Of a DNA stretch of 13,431 nucleotides, positions 1-7,155 are shown piece by piece. This stretch comes from an uncultured Lachnospiraceae bacterium (lineage in GTDB: Bacteria > Bacillota > Clostridia > Lachnospirales > Lachnospiraceae), in the NCBI GenBank assembly GCA_910588565.1, contig CAJUPF010000077.1, forward strand, positions 1 to 13,431, read 5' to 3'. The first letter of the stretch is position 1; each line of letters starts with the position of its first letter. The notes below the pieces were generated by a model, which worked only from the letters and a program-made list of their open reading frames with translations, did not search any database and had not been told where the DNA came from. A program made the translations under genes and the position numbers.

Positions 1-23
1 CAGATATTTTCATATCTGCTTTT
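1..23 (+). terminator. Hairpin at left edge, probable terminator of an upstream gene
   Basis: A perfect 7-bp stem (CAGATAT at 1-7, ATATCTG at 12-18) with a TTTC loop is followed by CTTTT. This resembles a rho-independent terminator of a gene lying to the left of the window. The stem is AT-rich and the T-run short, and the first base is the window edge, so the stem could be longer. It could end transcription of a + strand gene upstream; no gene for it is visible here. Confidence 0.4.
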
Positions 24-162
24 CATTAATTATACCCAAAGTTCAGAAAGAACCTAAAAAGTATTGCATTTCCTCTTTCTTTTTTTGTAATTATAGCTTA
101 AAATACCTAAATAGGGTTGTCTGCACCTGGTGCAGCGTATTGATGGAGAAGGAGAATTAGAT

Positions 163-1251
163 ATGATTTCAAACCAGATATTGCAGAATACGATTGATGG
201 GTTAAAAGGGATTACAAGAATTGATTTCAGTGTAATTGACACAGAGGGAAAAGTATTGGCGGCCACGTTTCAGGATACGGAAAGCTATGTACAGGCGGCG
301 GAAAATTTTGTGGATTCTCCGGCGGATTCCCAGGTGATGCAGGGATGTCAGTTTTTCAAGGTATTTGATGAGCAGCAGCTGGAATATGTCCTGCTTGCCA
401 ACGGAGACAGCGATGATGTATATATGGTAGGAAAACTTGCCACATTCCAGATTCAGAATCTGCTGATTGCATATAAGGAACGGTTTGACCGGGATAATTT
501 TATCAAGAATCTTTTGTTGGATAATTTGCTTTTGGTGGATATTTATAACCGTTCCAAAAAACTGCATATTGACACAGATGTCCGCCGGGTGGTATATATC
601 ATTGAGGCAAACCGGGACAAAGAGGGCAATGATTTAGAGAGAGTCAGGAGCATTTACGGCGGCAAATCCAAAGATTTTGTAACGGCTGTGGATGAGAAAG
701 ATATTATTGTCGTAAGAGAGCTGGCAGAGAATGAGACATATGATGATTTAAACAAGACGGCGGAAGTGATTCTCAATCTGTTCCGGGGGGATACGAAACG
801 GGATGTCCATATCGCATATGGTACGATTGTGGGCGGGATTAAGGATGTGTCCCGTTCTTACAAAGAAGCCAGGATGGCGCTTGACGTAGGTAAGATTTTC
901 TTTAAAGAAAAGCATATCGTGGCATATTCCACACTGGGCATCGGACGGCTGATATACCAGCTTCCGATTCCGCTTTGCAAGATGTTTATTAAGGAGATTT
1001 TTGACACGAAATCTCCGGATGATTTTGACGAAGAGACTCTGACAACCATTTACAAGTTTTTTGAAAACAATCTGAATGTGTCGGAGACGTCCCGTCAGCT
1101 TTATATCCACAGGAATACCCTTGTGTACCGGCTGGATAAACTGCAGAAGAGCACAGGGCTGGATCTGCGGGTGTTTGAGGACGCAATTACATTTAAAATT
1201 GCTCTGATGGTTGTAGAATATATGAAATATATGGAGTCTTTGGATTACTGA
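163..1251 (+). CDS. CdaR/PucR-family transcriptional regulator
   Basis: This encodes a 362-residue cytoplasmic DNA-binding regulator. The N-terminal ~120 residues resemble the ligand-sensing domain of sugar-diacid regulators (an early IDFSVIDTEGKVLAA strand-turn-strand). The middle ~140-290 resembles the degenerate GGDEF-like domain of CdaR proteins. Residues ~304-333 form the C-terminal PucR-type helix-turn-helix, with NVSETSRQL and IHRNTLVYRL visible. I chose ATG 163 because AAGGAG at 149-154 sits 8 nt upstream; an in-frame GTG at 130 has no SD site. The stop lies 13 nt before ftsE, so the regulator is probably co-transcribed with ftsEX. No sugar-diacid or purine catabolic genes are nearby, so the ligand is unknown and the name CdaR should be read as family only. 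Confidence 0.85.
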   Translation: MISNQILQNTIDGLKGITRIDFSVIDTEGKVLAATFQDTESYVQAAENFVDSPADSQVMQGCQFFKVFDEQQLEYVLLANGDSDDVYMVGKLATFQIQNLLIAYKERFDRDNFIKNLLLDNLLLVDIYNRSKKLHIDTDVRRVVYIIEANRDKEGNDLERVRSIYGGKSKDFVTAVDEKDIIVVRELAENETYDDLNKTAEVILNLFRGDTKRDVHIAYGTIVGGIKDVSRSYKEARMALDVGKIFFKEKHIVAYSTLGIGRLIYQLPIPLCKMFIKEIFDTKSPDDFDEETLTTIYKFFENNLNVSETSRQLYIHRNTLVYRLDKLQKSTGLDLRVFEDAITFKIALMVVEYMKYMESLDY

Positions 1252-1264
1252 TTAGGAGGCATTG

Positions 1265-1945
1265 ATGATTAGGTTAGAACATGTCAGCAAGTCTTATGCT
1301 GCCGGGATTCCGGCATTAACTGACGTAAATCTTGAAATTGGAGAAGGCGAGTTTGTATTTGTCGTAGGGGACAGCGGCTCCGGGAAATCCACTCTGATTA
1401 AGCTGCTGCTAAAAGAGCTGGAGCCTACGGAAGGTGTGATTACGATCAACGGCAAGCGGTTACATACAATCCGCCACAGACAGGTTCCGATTTTCAGGCG
1501 GAACCTGGGTGTGGTTTTTCAGGATTTCAGGCTGTTAAAGGACAGAAATGTCTATGATAATGTGGCTTTTGCCCAAAGAGTAATCGGAGCGCCCATCCGG
1601 GATTCCCGGAAAAAGGTTCCGCAGGTGCTTTCTATGGTAGGTCTGGCAGCCAAATATAAATCATATCCCAGACAGCTCTCCGGAGGGGAGCAGCAGCGTG
1701 TGGCGATTGCGAGGGCTTTGGTGAACCGCCCGAAGATTCTGCTTGCAGATGAGCCGACCGGCAATCTGGACGCGAACAACGCCTGGGAGATTATGAAATT
1801 ATTGGAGGAGATTAATGAACGCGGGACTACCGTAGTTGTAGTTACGCATAATATGGAAATTGTCAGGGTTATGAATAAGCGTGTCATTACGATGCAGAAA
1901 GGCGTCATTATTTCAGACGTAGACGGTGATAACGATGAGTTTTAG
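1265..1945 (+). CDS. ftsE: Cell division ATP-binding protein FtsE
   Basis: FtsE is the ATPase of the FtsEX complex, which couples ATP hydrolysis at the membrane to activation of cell-wall hydrolases during division or elongation. The 226-residue product has normal family length. It shows Walker A GDSGSGKST (35-43), a Q-loop in VVFQDFRLL, the ABC signature LSGGEQQR (138-145), Walker B LLADEPTGNLD (about 159-169) and the switch His195 in VVTHN. ATG 1265 is preferred because AGGAGG at 1254-1259 is 5 nt away; the in-frame TTG at 1262 is only 2 nt from it. The gene follows the regulator by 13 nt and overlaps ftsX by 11 nt, which suggests translational coupling. Confidence 0.96.
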   Translation: MIRLEHVSKSYAAGIPALTDVNLEIGEGEFVFVVGDSGSGKSTLIKLLLKELEPTEGVITINGKRLHTIRHRQVPIFRRNLGVVFQDFRLLKDRNVYDNVAFAQRVIGAPIRDSRKKVPQVLSMVGLAAKYKSYPRQLSGGEQQRVAIARALVNRPKILLADEPTGNLDANNAWEIMKLLEEINERGTTVVVVTHNMEIVRVMNKRVITMQKGVIISDVDGDNDEF

Positions 1946-2849
1946 TTCCATTGGTTATACGGTAAAGCAGGGAATCCATAATATCTGGCAGAATAAAATA
2001 TTTTCCCTTGCATCGATTGCGACGATGTCGGCTTGTATTTTTTTGTTTGGTTTGTTTTTTTCCATTGTGACTAATTTTCAATCCATGGTAAAAGAAGTGG
2101 AATCTGACAGCGTGGCAGTCACCGTATTTTTTGATGAAGGAATCAGCCAGGAGGAGATTGAGAATATAGGCGCGGAGATTATCAGCCGCGTAGAGGTTTC
2201 GGAGTATAATTTTGTTTCGGCGGATGAGGCCTGGGAAGGGTTTCGGGATTATTATTTTGGAGACAGTAAGGAGGCGGCTGAAACTTTTAAAGGCGACAAT
2301 CCGCTGATCCATTCTTCCCATTATGAGATTTATCTGAATGATGTTGCTATGCAGCCGGTTCTGGTGGATTTTCTGAAAGGCTTAGATGGGGTCAGGGAAG
2401 TCAGGCATTCTTCTACAGTGGCAGATACCCTGTCGGATTTTAACAGCCTGATTGGATATATTTCTGTGGGTATTATTTTGATTTTGTTTCTGGTAGCGAC
2501 TTTTTTGATCAGTAATACGGTTACGACTGGTATTGCGGTACGCAGAGATGAGATTGGGATTATGAAATTGATTGGCGCGACGGATGCTTTTGTGCGGGCT
2601 CCATTTATTGTAGAAGGGATTCTGATTGGGCTGATCGGTTCTGTTCTGCCGCTCTTAGTTCTTTATTTTCTGTATGACTGGATTATTGTATATATTGATG
2701 AAAATTTTGGGTTTTTAAGCCAGCTGCAGATTTCATTTATTCCGGCAAAGGGAGTATTTCATACGCTGGTTCCGGTGGCTTTGGTGCTGGGTGTCGGGAT
2801 TGGGTTTCTGGGAAGCAGGATTACGATTCGTAAGCATTTGAAGGTGTAG
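1935..2849 (+). CDS. ftsX: Cell division permease-like protein FtsX
   Basis: FtsX is the membrane partner of FtsE and transmits its ATPase cycle to an extracellular hydrolase or adaptor. The 304-residue product has the expected plan: a cytoplasmic N-terminus with GIHNIWQNKIFS, a first membrane segment near residues 23-45, and an extracellular domain to about residue 170. Three further membrane segments follow (near 175-198, 220-248 and 270-295), then a short basic tail RKHLKV. ATG 1935 lies inside the end of ftsE with GGTGAT at 1925-1930 as a modest SD; GTG at 1926 is an alternative start. The usual next gene, a secreted peptidoglycan hydrolase, is not found downstream. Confidence 0.95.
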   Translation: MSFSSIGYTVKQGIHNIWQNKIFSLASIATMSACIFLFGLFFSIVTNFQSMVKEVESDSVAVTVFFDEGISQEEIENIGAEIISRVEVSEYNFVSADEAWEGFRDYYFGDSKEAAETFKGDNPLIHSSHYEIYLNDVAMQPVLVDFLKGLDGVREVRHSSTVADTLSDFNSLIGYISVGIILILFLVATFLISNTVTTGIAVRRDEIGIMKLIGATDAFVRAPFIVEGILIGLIGSVLPLLVLYFLYDWIIVYIDENFGFLSQLQISFIPAKGVFHTLVPVALVLGVGIGFLGSRITIRKHLKV

Positions 2850-2951
2850 AGGAAGCGGGGATTGGTTAGTTTGTCAGGGAGAGGATTTAGCAGGTTAGAG
2901 AGTGCGGTTGATAAGTGTGTTTGAGGGATTTGGCTGGTGTCCGTCAGGGGA

Positions 2952-3006
2952 AGACTGTCCGAAAAGTGGGATAGAGTTATATCAGCCGTTAGTTTTCAGA
3001 CGGTCT
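2952..3006. repeat. Inverted repeat, 14-nt arms with 27-nt spacer
   Basis: The left arm at 2952-2965 (AGACTGTCCGAAAA) pairs with the right arm at 2993-3006 (TTTTCAGACGGTCT), with one G-U wobble and one C/A mismatch. In RNA this would be a stable stem-loop in the 3' region after ftsX. No T-run follows the right arm; G-rich sequence does, so a simple terminator is unlikely. It may be an RNA structure, an RNA-processing site or the ends of a small decayed element. Confidence 0.55.
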
Positions 3007-3102
3007 GGGGGAGGAGAACAGAGAGTGTGCTGTTTACAGGAATGATTCGGGGAGATGACACGTATAATAGCAGGCAGAATACTTTTGAAATGTCCGCGTT
3101 TG

Positions 3103-3130
3103 AACGTGTCTGAAATTTCAGGCACGTTTT
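3103..3130 (+). terminator. Palindromic rho-independent terminator candidate after ftsX
   Basis: A 13-bp self-complementary arm runs from AACGTGTCTGAAA (3103-3115) into TTTCAGGCACGTT (3116-3128), with a single T/G wobble and a run of T at 3127-3130. The central AAATTT would form the loop. This fits termination of the regulator-ftsEX transcript. The T-run is short, so some read-through into the protease gene is possible. Confidence 0.55.
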
Positions 3131-3138
3131 ATGTGGTG

Positions 3139-3237
3139 GCGGGTATCCCTTTATGTGCGAAAAGCGTGCGCAATAATAATGAAATACCCTGCGGGTATCC
3201 CTTTATGCGCGAAAAAACATGCGCAATAATAATGAAA
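3139..3237. repeat. Tandem pair of ~47-nt imperfect palindromic repeats
   Basis: Unit 1 (3139-3184) and unit 2 (3191-3237) begin with the same 16 bases and end with the same TGCGCAATAATAATGAAA, with a start-to-start period of 52 nt. They differ by one C/T and a short central block with a one-base indel. Each unit can form a 5-bp stem: TGTGC/GCGCA in unit 1 with a G-U pair, TGCGC/GCGCA in unit 2. Between them ATACCC-TGC-GGGTAT (3184-3198) makes a 6-bp hairpin. The end of unit 2 contributes to AAAGGA (3235-3240), the likely SD of the protease gene. The layout resembles a REP-like dispersed intergenic repeat, but copies elsewhere cannot be checked here. Confidence 0.75.
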
Positions 3238-3249
3238 GGATTGTGTGAT

Positions 3250-4521
3250 ATGGAGTTTGAAGAGATGGAAGAAGAGCCGAAGAAGGACGGCAGATTTTTA
3301 AAAGGCGTACTGGCCGGGATTTTTGGAACGCTGTTTGTGGGTGCGGCTGCGCTTCTGTTTTATACGAATGTGATGGGCAACGGCCTTATTATTTCACCGC
3401 GCAGCGGTGCAAAAGAAGGGCAGAAATCGGTGTTGAGCAGTTCTGTTCTGGAAAAAATCAATGAACTGATCGGGTATATTAATCTCTATTTTTATGAGGA
3501 TATAGAGACGGATTCCCTTGCGGAGGGGATTTATTCTGGTCTGATGGCGGGAGTCGATGATAAATATACGGAGTATTATACCGCAGAGGAATATGCAGAT
3601 CTGCAGATTAGCGCTACGCAGAATTATTATGGCATTGGCGCGGCTCTTTTACAGGATAAGGAAACGATGACGGTGACGATTTCCCATGTGTATGAAGGCT
3701 CCCCGGCGGAAGATGCCGGTCTTAAAGATAACGATATGATTGTTATGGTGGAGGATATTGAGGCTGTCAGTATGGAGCTTTCGGAGCTGGTGACTCATAT
3801 CCGGGGAGAAGAAGGGACGACGGTGCATCTGCAGGTTTACCGGGAAGGCGAAACCGACTATCTGGAATTTGATGTGTTACGGGCGAATATTGATTTGCCT
3901 ACGGTGGAATATAAGCTGCTGGGAGAGAATATTGGGTATATTCATATTCTGGATTTTGGAGCTCCTACGATTGCACAGTTTGAAGAGGCAGTAGATGAGT
4001 TAAAGGCGCAGGGGATGCAGGCAATGCTTTTGGACGTACGGGACAATCCGGGAGGTATGGTAAATGCCGTAACCGGAATACTGGATGATATTCTGCCCAA
4101 AGGCACGGTTGTATATACCGAAGATAAATATGGGAAAAAACAGGAATACACTTCCGATGATGAAAAACAGATGAATTATCCGACGGCAGTACTGATTAAT
4201 GGGAACAGCGCCAGCGCTTCTGAGATTTTAGCAGGCGCGATACGGGATTTTGAATATGGAACATTGATTGGTACGAAAACATATGGGAAAGGCGTGGTTC
4301 AGTCTATTATTCCTTTGGAAGACGGGGACGCGATTAAACTGACTACCGCAAGGTATTTTACCCCGAAGGGAGAAAATATCCACGGAACGGGAATTGAACC
4401 GGAAATCGAGCTGGAGTTTGATTATCAGGGCGATACAGATAAGGAATACGATGAACTTATGGATAACCAGGTTCAGAAGGCAATGGAAGTATTGGAAAAG
4501 GAGATTTCCGCACAGCAATGA
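3250..4521 (+). CDS. S41 family carboxy-terminal processing protease (CtpA/CtpB-like)
   Basis: This is a 423-residue membrane-anchored serine protease that cleaves C-terminal regions of extracytoplasmic substrates. An acidic N-terminus (MEFEEMEEEPKK) precedes a single membrane segment near 22-42. A PDZ domain spans about 130-215 (YYGIGA, then SPAEDAGLKDND). The protease core contains LLDVRDNPGG, GNSASASE (318-325) and TKTYGKG (342-348). The Ser-Lys dyad is probably Ser322 and Lys347, whose 25-residue spacing matches the family. ATG 3250 has AAAGGA at 3235-3240. The frame is open back to 3055, but that extension runs through a terminator hairpin and tandem repeats whose 52-nt period shifts frame, so I reject it. 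The stop overlaps the VanZ-like gene by four bases (ATGA). Confidence 0.92.
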   Translation: MEFEEMEEEPKKDGRFLKGVLAGIFGTLFVGAAALLFYTNVMGNGLIISPRSGAKEGQKSVLSSSVLEKINELIGYINLYFYEDIETDSLAEGIYSGLMAGVDDKYTEYYTAEEYADLQISATQNYYGIGAALLQDKETMTVTISHVYEGSPAEDAGLKDNDMIVMVEDIEAVSMELSELVTHIRGEEGTTVHLQVYREGETDYLEFDVLRANIDLPTVEYKLLGENIGYIHILDFGAPTIAQFEEAVDELKAQGMQAMLLDVRDNPGGMVNAVTGILDDILPKGTVVYTEDKYGKKQEYTSDDEKQMNYPTAVLINGNSASASEILAGAIRDFEYGTLIGTKTYGKGVVQSIIPLEDGDAIKLTTARYFTPKGENIHGTGIEPEIELEFDYQGDTDKEYDELMDNQVQKAMEVLEKEISAQQ

Positions 4522-5009
4522 CGAAACAACACATAAGAAGATATATATGGCTTGCAGTGGCAGTATTCTGGATGTTTTTGATTTTTTATTTTTCCGCACA
4601 GAAGGCGGCGGAGTCCAGCGAAGTCAGCGGTACGCTTACGTATCGAGTCGCAGAATGGGCCAGTCAGATGTTTCATCTTGACTGGGGAGCGAATACTCTG
4701 GTAAAGTATTCAAAGATGCTGCAGCATCCGGTGCGCAAAGCAGCGCATATGACAGAATATGCCATACTGGCGGCGATATTTCTGGGAAACTGTAGCCAGT
4801 ATCCGGTTTTGAAAAAAAGACGTTATTGTGTGGCATGGCTGTCTGCTTCTGTTTATGCGGCAACAGATGAGTTCCATCAGTTGTTTGTGGAAGGGCGTTC
4901 CGGGGAATTTAAGGATGTGTGCATTGACAGTACAGGCGCATTGATTGGGCTGTTGGCAGTCTGGGCTTCAGTTCGTATCTACAGCAGGTTTTGCAGCCGG
5001 AGCAGTTAA
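4518..5009 (+). CDS. VanZ family membrane protein
   Basis: The product is a 163-residue polytopic membrane protein of the VanZ-like family. VanZ itself is linked to low-level teicoplanin resistance, but most homologues have no assigned role. Visible hallmarks are an N-terminal hydrophobic segment (~9-26), the conserved RKAAHMTEYAILA region, and DEFHQLFVEGRSGEFKDV leading into a last membrane segment (DSTGALIGLLAVWASV). The start codon overlaps the protease stop as ATGA, so the two are probably translationally coupled and may share a cell-envelope role. Its placement is not evidence of antibiotic resistance. Confidence 0.88.
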   Translation: MTKQHIRRYIWLAVAVFWMFLIFYFSAQKAAESSEVSGTLTYRVAEWASQMFHLDWGANTLVKYSKMLQHPVRKAAHMTEYAILAAIFLGNCSQYPVLKKRRYCVAWLSASVYAATDEFHQLFVEGRSGEFKDVCIDSTGALIGLLAVWASVRIYSRFCSRSS

Positions 5010-5048
5010 AAACCAGTAACAGTGAAGCCAGAAGAGTGAATTGTTTCA

Positions 5049-5062
5049 GAAACCATGGTTTC
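5049..5062. promoter_or_regulatory. 14-nt perfect palindrome upstream of prfB
   Basis: GAAACCATGGTTTC is a perfect inverted repeat without a spacer. It overlaps a weak -35-like TTTCAA (5059-5064), which lies 17 nt from a -10-like TATATT (5082-5087). The position suggests an operator over the prfB promoter, but both promoter hexamers are imperfect and no regulator is identified. Confidence 0.3.
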
Positions 5063-5117
5063 AATGAAGAAGCAGAAAAGGTATATTATAAAATAAAAAG
5101 CGAAAGAGGTGAAATTA

Positions 5118-6249
5118 ATGGTAGAATTAGATCCGTATAAAACGACGTTGAATACCTACAGAAAACCATTAGTGGAAGTGAGGGATTCACTTTAACTTAG
5201 CAGGAAAAGAGCAGCAGATTCAGGAATTGGAACGGGAGATGGAAGCGCCTGATTTCTGGGATAATGTGGAAGTTTCCCAGCAGAAGATGAAAGATCTGAA
5301 AAGCTTAAAAGATGATGTGGCTGTTTTTGCAAAGCTGCAGGAGCAGTTTGAGGATATTGAAACGCTGATAGAAATGGCAAATGAAGAGAATGACGCTTCC
5401 CTGATTGAAGAAGTAGAAAGCGAGCTGGCCGAATTTGAAGAGGTGTTTGAGGGTATCCGTATGAAGACACTGCTGTCCGGTGAATACGATAAGGACAATG
5501 CCATTCTTTCCCTTCATGCGGGAGCGGGCGGAACAGAGTCCTGCGACTGGGCGGCGATGCTGTACCGGATGTTTACCCGCTGGGCAGCTAGTAAAGGATT
5601 TGGCGTGGAGGTGCTGGATTCTCTGGATGGGGATGAAGCGGGGATTAAGTCGATTACATTTCAGGTAAATGGAGAAAATGCTTACGGCTATCTGAAGTCT
5701 GAAAAAGGCGTTCACCGCCTGGTGCGGATTTCTCCGTTTAATGCAGCGGGAAAGCGGCAGACTTCGTTTGTATCCTGTGATGTGATGCCGGATATTGAAG
5801 AAGAGATTGATATTGAGATCAATGAGGATGATATACGGATTGATACGTACCGTTCCAGCGGCGCAGGAGGGCAGCATATCAATAAGACTTCTTCCGCGAT
5901 CCGGATTACGCATTTTCCTACCGGAATTGTGGTGCAGTGTCAAAATGAGCGGTCACAGCATATGAATAAAGATAAGGCAATGCAGATGTTAAAGTCCAGG
6001 CTGTATCTGTTAAAACAGCAGGAGAATGCGCAGAAGGCGGCAGGAATCCGGGGGGAAGTAACGGAGATTGGCTGGGGGAACCAGATTCGGTCTTATGTGA
6101 TGCAGCCTTATACGATGGTGAAGGATCACCGTACCGGAGTAGAAACAGGAAATGTGGACAGCGTAATGGATGGTAAGCTGGACTTATTTATCAACGGTTA
6201 TCTGAAGTGGCTGTCTTTGGGCTGTCCGGCAGGGATGGCAGAGGAATAG
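5118..6249 (+). CDS. prfB: Peptide chain release factor 2, expressed through +1 programmed frameshift
   Basis: RF2 ends translation at UGA and UAA codons. The reading frame is split: ATG 5118 (SD AGAGGTG at 5105-5111) runs 25 codons to an in-frame TAA at 5193. Skipping one T places translation in the frame that continues from AAC 5194 to the stop at 6249, giving 376 residues. The RF2 stop-recognition motif SPF is at 205-207 and the peptidyl-tRNA hydrolysis motif GGQ at 250-252, the same positions as in E. coli RF2. Homology continues smoothly across the shift (MVELDPYKTTLN before, KEQQIQELE after), so this is recoding and not decay. A tool that ignores recoding would report only a shorter protein starting near TTG 5227. 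The shift-site stop is UAA, not the common UGA. Confidence 0.95.
5181..5196 (+). promoter_or_regulatory. prfB +1 ribosomal frameshift site with UAA stop
   Basis: The slippery site CTT-TAA-C (5190-5196) follows an SD-like AGGG at 5181-5184. In the usual RF2 site the stop is UGA, read only by RF2, so scarcity of RF2 raises frameshifting and restores RF2. Here the stop is UAA, also read by RF1, and the shifted codon becomes AAC (Asn) instead of GAC (Asp). The SD-like element is short and 5 nt from CTT; E. coli has about 3 nt. Both features predict weaker or altered autoregulation. The identification as a frameshift site is firm from its position at codon 26 and the flanking homology. Confidence 0.9.
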
Positions 6250-6253
6250 GCGT

Positions 6254-7009
6254 ATGGGAAAAAAGAGAATGCCATATTTAATTGGCAGCATAATTTGTTT
6301 TCTGCTTGTCAGCTTGGCAGGCAGTTTTCCCTGTCTGGCAAATGCAGGGCAGGCGGATGGGCATGTGACGGTTGTTGACGAGGCAGCGGTTTTGATGGAA
6401 GAAGAGGCGGATTGGCTGAAGAGCGTAGCATTGGAGCTGGCCCAAAAAACAGATTGGAATGTGATAGTGGCTACCTGTCAGGATGCGGACGGGAACTCAG
6501 CGCAGAAGGTCTGTGAGAAGAATTTTAACCAGTATACAGAGGGAGACGATGGAATCAGCTGCCTTGTAGATTTGGATAACCGCGAGATTTATCTGGCGAC
6601 TGCCGGAGAGGCGATTTCGTATCTGGATGATAAAAGAATCAATCAGATCCTGGATGAAGCTTACCAGGCGGTGGCGGACGAAGATTATGCGCAGTGTCTG
6701 TACCTGATGCTTTTGCGGGCGGGGGAATGGTACGATTTGGGCGCCGCATCTGTAAGCGGAGCAGATAATGGGTTGTCGCTGGTCAAAACGATTGGAGGAG
6801 CTTTGGGAACGCTGCTTGTGCTTTTTATTGTGCTTGTGCCTGTTACGAGTAAGCGCTTTCGCAGGAGGGCTGCCGGAAGGCCAGGAGCCCGAAGAAGGCG
6901 TATTTACAGAAACAGGACTGTAAACCGGAGTTCTGCGGGCAGAAGCAGGACAACGATTCACAGAGGTGCCGGCGGCAGACGCTTTGGAGGTGGCGGGCGT
7001 AAGTTCTAA
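6254..7009 (+). CDS. TPM-domain membrane protein with Arg/Gly-rich tail
   Basis: This 251-residue envelope protein begins with a signal peptide or anchor (basic MGKKR, hydrophobic to about residue 29, then ANA). A TPM domain (YgcG/Psb32/MOLO-1 family) spans about 36-160 with VVDEAAVLMEEEADWL and DGISCLVDLDNREIYLAT. A membrane segment lies near 178-197. The last 52 residues carry 18 Arg and 2 Lys and end in FGGGGRKF, a more basic version of the Gly/Ser-rich tail common in this family. The function is unknown; related TPM proteins have been reported as phosphatases or assembly factors. ATG 6254 is 4 nt after the prfB stop, with a GAGG-type SD inside the end of prfB. Confidence 0.82.
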   Translation: MGKKRMPYLIGSIICFLLVSLAGSFPCLANAGQADGHVTVVDEAAVLMEEEADWLKSVALELAQKTDWNVIVATCQDADGNSAQKVCEKNFNQYTEGDDGISCLVDLDNREIYLATAGEAISYLDDKRINQILDEAYQAVADEDYAQCLYLMLLRAGEWYDLGAASVSGADNGLSLVKTIGGALGTLLVLFIVLVPVTSKRFRRRAAGRPGARRRRIYRNRTVNRSSAGRSRTTIHRGAGGRRFGGGGRKF

Positions 7010-7063
7010 TTTAATCTTTGGTATATATCGAATTTGATACAATTTTCAGCTTTTTTGCTGAGC

Positions 7064-7093
7064 GCCCTGAACCTTATCAATCAGGGCTTTTTT
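7064..7093 (+). terminator. Rho-independent terminator
   Basis: A 7-bp perfect stem, GCCCTGA (7064-7070) with TCAGGGC (7081-7087), encloses a 10-nt loop and is followed at once by six T. It lies 55 nt after the TPM gene and separates the prfB block from the amino-acid operon. A smaller CAGC-TTTTTT-GCTG hairpin sits just before it at 7047-7060. Confidence 0.9.
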
Positions 7094-7155
7094 ATTGAAT
7101 GGGCGTAAAAAGTAACTGAAAATCCCTTGCGAAAGGAACAGAAGCAAATTAGAGG

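Larger units (their letters stand above)
2850..3249. other. 400-base gene-free gap between ftsX and the S41 protease
   Basis: All three forward frames are broken by stops in the first ~200 bases, and no start with an SD site leads to a convincing protein. The stretch is G/A-rich at its left end. It holds an inverted repeat (2952-3006), a palindromic terminator-like hairpin (3103-3130) and a tandem repeat pair (3139-3237). A TATAAT at 3063-3068 has no matching -35 at 16-18 nt. The arrangement fits a transcription boundary plus repeat insertion, and possibly the site of a lost gene. Confidence 0.7.

Noticed and set aside
3033..3068. Promoter from TTTACA (3033) and TATAAT (3063) before the protease
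   Set aside because: The spacing is 24 nt, too long for sigma-A, and no -35 fits at 16-18 nt. It also lies upstream of the terminator-like hairpin.
3055..3249. Upstream extension of the S41 protease reading frame to an ATG at 3055
   Set aside because: The extension crosses a terminator-like palindrome and two repeats whose 52-nt period puts them in different frames. It would place a non-signal-like region before the membrane anchor. ATG 3250 has a better SD.
4394..4681. Reading frame spanning the protease-VanZ junction
   Set aside because: It is a shifted-frame shadow of both genes; the ATGA overlap of the real genes accounts for the sequence.
5118..5195. Premature stop as evidence that prfB is a pseudogene
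   Set aside because: The stop is at codon 26 in a CTTTAAC context, exactly where RF2 recoding occurs, and the rest of the protein is intact including SPF and GGQ.
5305..5943. Long antisense reading frame (212 codons) opposite prfB
   Set aside because: It lies wholly opposite a conserved gene, has no SD or recognisable domain, and is the mirror of codon bias in prfB.
5227..6249. A stand-alone prfB starting at TTG 5227
   Set aside because: There is no SD site, and it would lack the conserved N-terminus that is present in the other frame from 5118. The frameshift explains both parts.
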